The notes beneath the pieces are model-generated. The model saw only the letters and a program-made list of their open reading frames with translations, ran no database searches and was not told the DNA's origin. Of a stretch of DNA of 64,000 bases, positions 1-64,000 are shown piece by piece. This stretch comes from Conus ventricosus (taxonomy: Eukaryota; Mollusca; Gastropoda; Neogastropoda; Conidae): the NCBI GenBank assembly GCA_018398815.1, contig CM031595.1, forward strand, positions 140,146,804 to 140,210,803, given 5' to 3'. A program made the translations under genes and the position numbers. Every line of letters starts with the position of its first letter. Within the stretch, counting starts at the first letter, position 1.

Positions 1-2200
1 AAAGGTGTTAAACTGCTGTCAGTGATGGAAGATACCATCAAATGTAGATTGGCACACATCTGGAACACTAAAAGAGAACAAGTTCTGCTACAGAAGCTGC
101 TACACACACCATGTCAGCCATACAGTTTGATGATTCAGGTGGGGATGGGAGAGAGGAAAAGGGACAGGAGTAAACTTCAACCTCTTGCTGTCAGACTTCT
201 GTAACTGAAATGTACCACACCACGACCAAAGATGATGAGTTACTAACAGACCTAGCATATCACTGGACTGTAGAACAGAGCCAAGCAAGGACAGCTGGGA
301 TCAAACATGCATTTGAAATCTGTAGACAAGTAAGCATTCCACAAGACATCCAGGCTTTGCCAGACACTGTGTTCTTGTTCCTGGCAGGTTGTTTTCATTG
401 CAGATAGGGAACTGGCCACAATGTGTAGATCAGACACCATTGACCTGAAAAGCGTGTTCATAGTCTGGAGGATGGAGCATCTATTTGTACAGGTTACACT
501 TTACAGAACAGACAAGTCCTGGCAATCACCTTCTGCCACAAAGGCATGGCTGAAGCAACATGCAATCCTGGTGCATTTGGTCAGAGTGGTCCTCCCCAAC
601 AGAAATGACAACACAAATCACCTCAGAGCACCCCATACAACAGAATCATGAAACAGCTCACCTGGATGCTCCTTAAGACAAGCATTTGGCTGAAACAACA
701 TCTCTGACAGAACCTTAGGACAAGTGTTTGGATGGAACAGCTAATCTAGCAGTGTCTGATGACAAACATGTAGGTGAAATGGATCATTTAAAAGTGCCCT
801 AAAACAAGCAAGGCTCAACAGAGGTACCAAAAGACCATCTACCAGTCCACTGTCAACCACCTGACAATGATCCACTTGATCAGTAGAAAAGTGCTGTCAC
901 TAACCTGGATAAAGCCTTTCTGCTATCCAATTTTATAAATCCAGATCTGAACTGAAGGTCAGCCGCAGAGGCGACTGGAAGTGGAAGAGCATCAGTGTAG
1001 ATACAGTGCAGGTACATAAAAAGATAGCAGCACAGATCAGGAATCTCTACCAGAACACTTTGCTCCTGCTCCCCAGTAGAGCTGAAGGCTCTGCTTCATA
1101 TTGTCACCATTAATAACAACTCAACGGATAATTGCCCCCCGCAGTTTCTTGAGGCCTTCCAAAATAACATATTTTCAGAGCTTCAAAATACCCTATTTCA
1201 TCACCAGTTTTATGAAAACAACCTACACTGGCTTCCATCTCACTGCAGCATTCAAGGCAATCAATCAAGCTGAAGACCATCCCATAAAAAGCGGACCGCA
1301 CTTAAAACATCAGTAAACAATGTATCTTACGGATTTAAAAAGAAAATAAAACAATTATCAAGGCTGCAAGCATACATCTTCCCTTTCACCACAACTTCAA
1401 CACCGCTGAAATCTTCACCTGAGCCAGGAAATTCAGCCCATGGCAACATCTCTCCTTACCAAAGTCTATGGAGCAAGGGAGGAGCTGAAGACTACAGTCT
1501 AGTGCACTGCCTGTGCTAGTCTACAAGTGTAGTCAGAAACAATCTTGAAGGTCAGGATTGTGCCTCCAGTCTATAATCTGTCTCTAAATATTTCTCTCTT
1601 TTTCCCCACTTCATTGCAGAACATCACCTGAATTCTCTCTCTGGATCACTAGTCATCATGTTCAGTTTCAGGTTTTCTCCAAATATATGTATACATATAT
1701 ATGTATACAGTCCTTCCATGCCATTTTTGTTATGCTTTTAAGTGAAAACTTATGATGCACAATTTATCCAGAGCAGGTAATACAACATTGCATCAGTTGT
1801 CTGTTCTAGATGACTTCAAAGTGAAAACATGAACCTTATATTGTAAACATTCACAAAAGATACACAGTTTATTATTATTATCATTTCAAAATTTCAGTTT
1901 TTGAGCAAATCTAAGCTGATTTCTTGTTATTTATGTCTAATCAGCAAGACATCTGAATCATAAATACCCATATCATCAAAATCTGTATTTCAAGAACATG
2001 TTTTTGTCAAAATCTGTATTTCATGATTTGGGGTTAATTCATGCTGATGATTTTTATTTCAGATAGTACAGATGTTTTCATGAAATATTTTAGATAAGGA
2101 ACAAACAAAATTGAATAGTGAAACTGAATTAAATCATTTGAGTCACATAAGCATAGATGCCAAACAATTTCTAAGAGAATGCTGTACAGTTCATGGCAGA
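1..2200. other. Downstream/intronic sequence with no recognised gene
   Basis: No ORF here resembles a known family. The longest open frames are 60-76 codons on both strands and look random. A short palindromic AT motif (ATATATGTATACATATATAT region, about 1681-1708) is the only structure I noticed. Confidence 0.5.
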
Positions 2201-2212
2201 TCTGTTTCACTT

Positions 2213-2416
2213 ATCCTCCGACTAGAACATCATCGTATGGCTTAGTGTGTGAGCACTTCTCTAGACCAGAAGGAGCGATAAACATGTTCAGACTGACAGG
2301 AAACATAAAAGCTGTGCAGTTACAGATTAGAGATACACAGATCTGAATTGTCAAACCTCTGTCCCGATGTTCAGGGCCTACATCAGCTGCTTGAGGAACA
2401 GGTGAGCCCGAAATTG
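2213..2416 (-). CDS. Candidate C-terminal exon, weak
   Basis: An acceptor-like GATGCAG at 2416 is followed, in the phase exon 17 would leave, by ISGSPVPQAADVGPEHRDRG and an open frame to TAA at 2213-2211. The first 20 residues look like a disordered tail; the rest looks like non-coding sequence. No strong internal donor. This is a possibility only. Confidence 0.18.
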
Positions 2417-3098
2417 CTGCATCAAGTCAGAGCAGAGAAGAAAAAAAAACATACACTAAGTGCACTTCTATTCATTCAATTTCAATATACTGTTCTTTAA
2501 GCCCACCAAACCACAGAGGGAATCTTAGAGCACAAGGTATGTTTAAAAATTTATAAATAAAAAAAAAAAGCAATGCAGATATAATGAGTAAACAACAACA
2601 ACAATGGTTAAAAGACAAATACATCTAAAGAGACAATATAAATAAAAACTTTTTTCCCCATTACTAACATGCAAGTTACACCAAACTGAAAAATATGCAC
2701 AGCAAATTGTTTGTGAACACCTTTGCAAACCCTGGGCTTCTCTCCATGTCTCTTGTGAATTTATTTCTTTCCTTCACGCACTCTTTCTTTCAAGGGAGGT
2801 AATGAACCCACATACAAAATTAGATAATCATAATAGTGCCCATTTCCTAGACCATTAATACAGTTCAAACCTGCAAAGATGCTCTCCCTCTTCTCAGGTT
2901 TTTTTTTTTCTCTTTCACAAAATTAATTATGATATAACAGCAGAAACCATACTAAGTCACAGTGTTTATAATCCAGCCAACCATAAAGGCCACCACTGGG
3001 TTCAAAAGCATGTTAAAAACGAAGAAAGGTCATCACTTCTTTGAAACCCAAGTCAAATTGTCAACTAAAATACCTATCTAAATGAAGTGTATCACCAA

Positions 3099-3118
3099 GT
3101 GTGTGTGTGTGTGTGTGT

Positions 3119-3150
<32 letters not shown>

Positions 3151-3196
3151 GTGTTAGTGAAAGAGAGACAGAGAGAGAGAGAGGGAGAGAGAGAGA

Positions 3197-3263
<67 letters not shown>
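3099..3263. repeat. Compound (GT)n-(GA)n microsatellite
   Basis: Two GT tracts (3099-3149) are followed by interrupted GA tracts (3163-3263), about 100 bases 3'-ward on the plus strand before the micro-exon at 3360. Confidence 0.95.
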
Positions 3264-3266
<3 letters not shown>

Positions 3267-3359
3267 CATTGACAGAGTAGACCAAAATTCTGAAAACCAA
3301 AATGACAAAACAAAACAAAACAAAACAAACATGCAGAAATAAACACAAACAAAACCTAC

Positions 3360-58067
<54,708 letters not shown>

Positions 58068-58092
58068 CTGAAAGAAGAGCAAAGTAAGTCAT

Positions 58093-58245
<153 letters not shown>

Positions 58246-58914
58246 ATTACAAGATTTAAATTCACTCACATCACTAAACAAAAAAAATCATAAGAGGTGG
58301 AGATTATGCAAGTCATGCCATTATGATAGCAGTGATAATGAATAATGACAATAATGACAAAATATCTAACGATTACAACAATAACAAAAATCATAAGAAT
58401 AATGACAATAAAAAGACTTACTGGATATGTTTCCCAAAACTGATACCAAACTCTTAGACAATTACACCACTTAAATCCACAGCAAGGTCTTCTACCCATG
58501 TTTCTCATTTCTGCACAAATGCATGGCACCTGCAGGTCTGGGAGGAAAGCAAAGGTTTTCAAATTAAAAATCTTTTTCTTTAAAACATTGTAAATGAGTG
58601 AGTAGCTTACTGACCGACAAGCCTTTATAATGAAATCAGAACTTTCTTTCTTCCTCCATTTTTTGGCTTGAACTCTTTAAGATTCAACATTAGTGAGATT
58701 TCAATGTATGTGACTATTTTTAAAACAACCTTAAAAGGTAGACACATTCTCTTTGTGTATTAGGTCTAAATATGACACTAGTGCATATTTGTTAATTCAT
58801 CCTACCTTGCACACAATAGCCTACTATTCTTAAAATGGTGGAATGGGGGTTAAGGACATTTTTTTAATGCATGCATTCAAGCACAGATCTTGGTGGAAAG
58901 TTTAATGTAAAGCA

Positions 58915-59056
58915 CAAAGAGGGGACTGAAGACTGCTCAGATATTAACTCCAGAGAGAAAATCCTTTCCAACCTGGCATGTATCGCGTGGGAATTGAACT
59001 CCAGACCTCTGGATCTGGTCGTTACGCCGCTGTGGCCACATCTAAGGGCATTATCG
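58915..59056 (-). mobile_element. tRNA-headed SINE-like copy 2 adjoining a LINE fragment
   Basis: On the minus strand TGGCCACAGCGGCGTAACG resembles an A box and GGAGTTCAATTCCC a B box; downstream GATTTTCTCTCTGGAGTTAA matches copies 1 and 3. It directly follows the 3' end of the LINE fragment at 59081-59374. Confidence 0.55.
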
Positions 59057-59080
59057 CGACGGGTTGGGGGTGTGCGCAGT

Positions 59081-59374
59081 CTATATAGTTTGCTGTTGTG
59101 GTGCAATCAGTCTTTTGACAGTTTCTATGGATGGTGCCCTAACAATATTTTCTTCAAGGTGGTTCCAGTCTCTTACTGCACTAACAAAAAATGACTGTTT
59201 GAACTGCTCTGTCTGGCATCTGCTGACTTGGAATGTTCTTGTGTTGTTTCTAATACAGTCAGAGATCGCACTGGTGGTACAGTAGTTGCCAGATGTTTGT
59301 GGAACAAAGGTCCGAGACCTTCCTAACTTGGCCAACCAGGCTGGCGAAATCATAGGTATGAAAAACCAAATCAT
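59081..59374 (-). pseudogene. C-terminal fragment of a CR1/Jockey-type LINE ORF2
   Basis: Reads FKQSFFVSAVRDWNHLEENI, then VRAPSIETVKRLIA and a stop. This F-x-x-x-x-R-D-W-N-x-L...S-I-x-x-F/V-K pattern is the conserved ORF2 C-terminus of non-LTR retrotransposons. Opposite strand to, and different from, the LINE at 60606. Confidence 0.75.
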
Positions 59375-59657
59375 TCAGGCCACAAATTATGTTTGTTGCT
59401 GCCCTAGTATGAAAAACGTATGGGCAGCAAAGTCTCTAAGTTTGCAGCTGCTACAATGTCCATGCTACTGGATGTCATACATGCAGATCCCTCTTGGAGA
59501 AAAAAAAAAAAAAGCAGCATTAATATCAGTAAGATCAGAGTTTCATCCAAATTTGAATTAAGAAAACATTCCATTGCGCCACGTTTTCCGTAGTTCTTTG
59601 TAAGTGTGCCGTACCCATCACTGGTCTGTGCACTGAAATCAGATGAAGATACAGACT

Positions 59658-59986
59658 TCTTCTTCTTCTTCCAGATGGGGATGTTTAACCTGCCCCGTGC
59701 TCACAGTCTTCAAGTAGACTATTCTGGCACACAGGTTGCATGCATTGTGTATTTTCGTGTTGCCGGTACTCACCCGTCTTAGGACATGAGCATCGGGATC
59801 TTTAGAGTCCGTGTTTGATCTTTAGTGCATGTGACTAGACCTCGGTTTATAGTCCCATCCGAACGACTATATGTCAGAACCAATGTTAACTCCGAGGGAA
59901 AAATCCCCTCTGCCGAAATTCGAACCCGTAACCCCAGGATCACGAGTCCGGCGCTCTACCAACTGAGCTATCGGCCCCCTGAAGTG
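59658..59986 (-). mobile_element. tRNA-derived SINE, about 330 bp
   Basis: The minus strand begins GGGGGCCGATAGCTCAGTTG, GTAGAGCGCCGGACTCGTGA, with A box and a CGT anticodon-like loop, then B box GGTTCGAAT near 59925. The body runs through GGAGTTAACATTGG and ends in an (AAG)n tail at 59659-59670. It lies between the 5' exon and the first coding exon. A functional tRNA is unlikely because acceptor-stem pairing fails after the B box. Confidence 0.82.
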
Positions 59987-60129
59987 TAACCTCAAGTTCT
60001 GGCTGAAATGTCCACGCCGAGCAACTAGTGCTTTAACAAAATTGTCAGTCATGTTCCTTGTATTCTCTTGTTAACTATTTGTTTAAAACATAACACAGTG
60101 GTTAATTTATAAGCACATATAATTCTTAC

Positions 60130-60250
60130 CTACTATCGTCGTCTAAGCCTGAACAATCACGTCGTGACCGAAAATCGTATCAACAGTCGTTCGTGGCAAC
60201 GGCCTCTTCCGCTAAGGGAGGTCACTCATTAGTATTACGATCAACAGTTC
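60130..60250 (-). promoter_or_regulatory. NME8: Predicted 5' non-coding exon and promoter area of the NME8-like gene
   Basis: The first coding exon begins at a clear splice acceptor 13 bases upstream of the ATG, so a 5' UTR exon must lie further up. At 60130/60129 the minus strand shows a strong donor (GTAG|GTAAGAATT). The sequence just upstream (60140-60300) is richer in CpG than its surroundings and holds GTTGCC on the minus strand near 60200, half of an RFX X-box, the element that drives many ciliary genes. The second X-box half is not intact. The exon's 5' edge is a guess. No transcript evidence is available. Confidence 0.35.
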
Positions 60251-60605
60251 TTGCCGTGCCAAACTGTTAACATTCGCAATAATGGGGGCATGAAGAGGCC
60301 ATTTGACCGGAGTGGCAAAATAGATAAATAAAGAAAAGAAGAACAAAAACACATAACGTGTGTGTATCATATCGTTGGTGCATTCACGATGAGGGACAAC
60401 TGAATGGGGACAGTGTGGACTAGTGCGAGAGAGGTGGAGGAATGATCTTCCAAAACTAAACGCACTCCACCTTTACATTCACTGTTTATGTTCACTTATA
60501 CCAATCAATGAAGACCATTTCAATATAGACGATTAACAGCACTGTTGATGATAAGACACAGGCTCTGCTTACATATTCAGTAAGCTGAAGCATTTAATGC
60601 AAGTT

Positions 60606-63229
60606 AGGGTGTATACAGAAGCCCAAACTCAAATGATGAAAACAATTATGAGTTATTTAACTTGCTAAAAGCAGAAAAAATGAGTAGATATAGTAAAATA
60701 TGTATATTTGGTGATTTTAATTTTCCTGATGTAAAATGGGATGGAACTTGGAATGGTGATAAAAGTAATGATGTTATTGAAAACTTTAGAGATGCCTTTT
60801 TAATACAGAAAGTGACTAGCCCAACTCGTGTTCGGGAAGGACAGAAGCCAACAATTGATGACTTAGTTTTAGTTAATGAAGAATCCTTGATCTCTGATAT
60901 TGAATATAGTGACCCTTTGGGTAAAAGTGATCACTTGATTTTAACATTTGAACTGTATGTTCCCAAAGAAAAGACTAAAGAAAACCCTAAGTACAAATTT
61001 GATTTACAGAAAGGAGACTATAATAAAATGAGGAAAATGCTTTCAGAGAGTGTCAACTCCTTGCTTACAAATGATCAGGATGTCGAGGAAATGTGGAATG
61101 TCTTAAAATGCGAAGTTTTAAGAAGTATGGACGAATGTATTCCAAAGACTATTTGTAGCCAAAATAAAATGCTTAAACCACTTTGGATGAATGATAAAGT
61201 ACTTAAAATGATTAAGAAAAAATATAATCTTTTTCAAAGGTATTTATTGACGAAAGATGGGAAAGAATACAGTAAATATGCAAGAATGCGAAATAAGAGC
61301 AAAAATGAAATCAAATCAACAAGAAAAGCTTATGAACGTAAAATAGCAGAACAATGTAAAAAAAATCCCAAATGTTTTTGGAAATACGTGCAAGAACGTA
61401 CAAAAGTAAACACAGGGGTAAATACTCTAAATGATGGTAAAGGAGGGTTGGCCGAGTCAGATATGGAGAAAGCTGAAGTTTTAAATGAGTTCTTCGCAAG
61501 TGTCTTTGCTAATCAAGATACAAATAACATACCTGATCTTATTGAATGTAGTAAATCTAATGGAATTTCAGTTACAGATATAATAATTACTTCAGCTGCA
61601 GTAGAGAAGTTGTTTGAATTGAATCAGTCTAAAGCGCAGGGACCTGATTTAATACCACCTAAAGTTCTAAAAGAATTAAGTAAGGAGTTAGCTGTACCGC
61701 TCAGTAAGATTTATAATAAATCATTAGAGACAGGAAAATTACCCCTCGACTGGAAATCGGCAGAAGTTACTGCTATTTTTTAAAAAGGGTCAAAATCTGA
61801 GCCAGGCAACTATCGTCCGGTAAGCTTAACCTGCATTGCATGCAAAGTGCTAGAATCCATTATAAGAGATGTCATAGTATCTCACTTCACTGATAATAAT
61901 TTGTTTGCAGTATGCCAGCATGGCTTTCGTAAAAAATGGTCTTGCATATCACAACTACTTGAAGTTATGGAAGATTTAGTTAACATGCTAGAGAATAAGT
62001 ACTCTGTTGATATAATTTTACCTTGATTTCCGTAAAGCTTTTGATACAGTTCCGCATGAGAGATTATTGAAAAAAATGGAAGCATACGGTATAGTAGGTA
62101 AGTTGCAAAACTGGATTAATGATTTTTTGTCAAATAGAAAACAAAGAGTAAGAGTGGGTAACTGTATGTCGACAGAGAAAGATGTTATGAGTGGTATTCC
62201 CCAAGGGAGCATTTTAGGACCTGTACTGTTTACTATTTTTATAAATGACCTTCCAGATGAGGTAAATAGTTTTTGTAAAATTTTTGCTGATGACACAAAA
62301 ATATATGACAAATCAGATAACTATAATAGTCTGCAAGAAAATTTAAATTGCCTCCAAAACTGGTCAGACAAGTGGAATCTATATTTTAATGTTGAAAATG
62401 TAAAGTTTTGCATGTTGGCAAAAACAATCCAGAACATGAATACAACATGAAAATAGATGGTGGAAATAGGCTGGTACAGAAATGTGAGGAAGAAAAGGAT
62501 CTGGGTGTAATCTTTGATAAAGATTTACTTTTTGATACTCACATTCAAAAGTGTATAAATAAAGCAAACCAAATGATTGGATTAATAAAAAGAACTTTTA
62601 TTTACCTAAATAAAGAAACGTTTTTAAAGTTATATAAAGCTGTGGTTAGACCGCATCTTGAATATGGCAATATAATCTGGTACCCACACTTGAAAAGACA
62701 GTCAATAGCAATCGAAAGAGTACAGAGAAGAGCTACTAAAATCTTGCAAGAATGTACAAACATGTCTTATACAGATAGATTAAATTACTTAAATTTGCAC
62801 TTTTTAAAAGGTAGACGTATTAGAGGGGATTTGATTGAAGTGTTCAAAATATTTCACCAGCAAACGGACATACAGTGGGACTATTTTTTTTAGGCTGTTA
62901 AAACAGATAGAACAAGAAATTCGGAAGGCAAAATATTTGTTAAGCAGTTTCATACTAATATGGGGAGATTCAAGTTCAGTAACAGAGTTATTGCTAACTG
63001 GAACAGTTTGCCAACTGCACTTAAATTTGCTAAAAATACTAATGTTTTTAAGAATTTGCTGGATGAAGACTTGAAATTTAAAGTACAGTTTAGAAGCTTT
63101 GATGAATAAGAAGGAAAATTTATATTGCATGCATTTTCAACCCTGTCATAAAAGTATAACAACACGAGGGGACATTGAAAGGCTTAACGGCCTATGTATT
63201 GATTACGTCCCTACACTACTACTACTACT
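60606..63229 (+). mobile_element. 5'-truncated CR1/Jockey-type LINE
   Basis: It starts inside the endonuclease domain and keeps the complete RT and C-terminus, a short 3' UTR and a 3' tail of (CTA)n repeats (63211-63229), typical of CR1-group elements that end in short tandem repeats rather than poly-A. It stands just upstream of the predicted promoter of the NME8-like gene and on the opposite strand. Confidence 0.9.
60608..63109 (+). pseudogene. LINE ORF2: endonuclease C-terminal half + reverse transcriptase, broken
   Basis: Endonuclease (APE type): GVYRSPNS, then CIFGDFNFPDVKWDG and SDHLILTF, with the conserved GDFN and SDH. RT: AQGPDLIPPKVLKEL, NYRPVSLT, CQHGFRK, then GIPQGSILGPVLFTIFINDL and FADDTKIY as catalytic box, EEKDLGVIFDKDL, and RPHLEYGNIIWYPH. 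The C-terminal NRVIANWNSLP follows. Damage seen: in-frame TAA at 61781-61783, an extra T near 62018, a missing base near 62398, in-frame TAG at 62891-62893. The N-terminal third of the endonuclease is missing. Terminal TAA at 63107-63109. Confidence 0.9.
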
Positions 63230-63938
63230 AGTTGACATCTTCCTCACCCAATTTGTAAAAGAACGTTGGCAATAATGTGCTCAGTTTAAACTGATGATTT
63301 TTGTTTTTCAAACCTGAAGTAAAAGAAAAGCTTTCCTGTATCGCCAACTGCTAGAATGTGCAATGTTGAACTTGACTTCAATGTGCACCGTTTCTTTCTT
63401 AAAAGACCAAACTATGTTATTGAGAATGAAATAATCAAGTACACACACATTTGTTTACCACACCTGATATTGGGTCAATAGGATTTCATCTCCTATGTCA
63501 GCTGTGAACCAATAATACACAATTTTCTCATATTGTCCTTTGAATGGCATTGCTCTTACACGGCTCAGTGTGGATGCCTCCATAAAGAAATAAAAACAGA
63601 ATTGCCTTATTGCAGAGTCAGCACTAGCAGTCAACAGTGAACAGTCAGTATCATGTCGTCTAAACGCTACCTACAAAAGCTGGTATTTTGACACAGCATG
63701 GCTCTAAAGTCACTTGAGTGGTGGCTGTTCTGATCCAACATATACATGGCACCATGTACGAATAGTAATGACACTAATTGTGCAGTCGTCAAGCCTGCAT
63801 TAGTGAACAACTCTCTCCACAGGTTGCCACTACATTTATCTGAAAATAATCCCCTTGAGCTTGCCGAGACAGAAGATGATACATACTCGCGACAGGCACA
63901 GACTTTTTCAAAAAATGAAATCAGGGCATGAATGGCCA

Positions 63939-63972
<34 letters not shown>

Positions 63973-64000
63973 ATTAATTATCAATGGGAATGGCACCGTA
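63230..64000. other. Upstream flank, nothing recognised
   Basis: Short chance ORFs, and a (GT)n microsatellite at 63943-63971. Confidence 0.5.

Noticed and set aside
59920..59986. Functional tRNA-Thr gene (CGT) on the minus strand
   Set aside because: A and B boxes are good but the 3' acceptor strand does not pair, and a SINE body with an (AAG)n tail follows.

Overview
The window is animal nuclear DNA: AT-rich, packed with dinucleotide microsatellites, and built around one long spliced gene with many mobile-element copies in its introns. The mix of CR1/Jockey-type LINE, tRNA-headed SINEs, a Penelope-like element, a pearl/HINE-like repeat and a Gmr1-like LTR element fits an invertebrate, most likely a lophotrochozoan such as a mollusc. 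That placement is inference.

The only host gene I can support runs on the minus strand from about 60.13 kb (predicted non-coding first exon) and 58.07 kb (first coding exon) down to at least 3.36 kb. It encodes a thioredoxin domain followed by three nucleoside diphosphate kinase (NDK) domains, which is the architecture of NME8/TXNDC3 (sperm and ciliary outer dynein arm intermediate chain 1). I resolved 17 coding exons by splice sites and reading-frame continuity: 58067-57964, 57178-57075, 55771-55700, 55061-54945, 52423-52348, 40029-39953, 39217-39125, 38331-38177, 37311-37238, 21486-21377, 17475-17331, 16722-16615, 14440-14292, 13422-13278, 12698-12591, 9701-9571 and 3389-3360. They total about 595 codons. 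Human NME8 is of similar length. The extreme C-terminus is uncertain.

Three sequence problems interrupt the gene. Exon 9 has a one-base frameshift. Exon 10 has two compensating one-base shifts. A 2.7-kb segment holding exons 11 and 12 is present twice in tandem (15895-18617 and 18634-21345), and the second copy is littered with single-base indels. I read these as an unpolished, falsely duplicated stretch of assembly, though a real decayed tandem duplication is possible.

Mobile elements, from left to right: a 0.38-kb fold-back hairpin (4164-4540); a Penelope-like element with inverted 0.6-kb arms around a Zn-finger/GIY-YIG ORF (7221-8838); a piggyBac-like N-terminal fragment (12129-12371); a 3.24-kb GC-rich insertion with TG...CA ends and a 5-bp target duplication (21709-24947), unidentified; a complete 9.24-kb Ty3/Gypsy-class element with integrase upstream of reverse transcriptase (27215-36458, TSD GAGTG); a pearl/HINE-like non-autonomous element with internal satellite arrays (45537-47216); three related tRNA-headed SINE-like copies; a small CR1/Jockey-type fragment on the minus strand (59081-59374); and a 5'-truncated CR1/Jockey-type LINE on the plus strand (60606-63229). 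The hairpin and the Penelope-like arms share a hammerhead-like core motif.

Most remaining sequence is intron with microsatellites and small tandem repeats.
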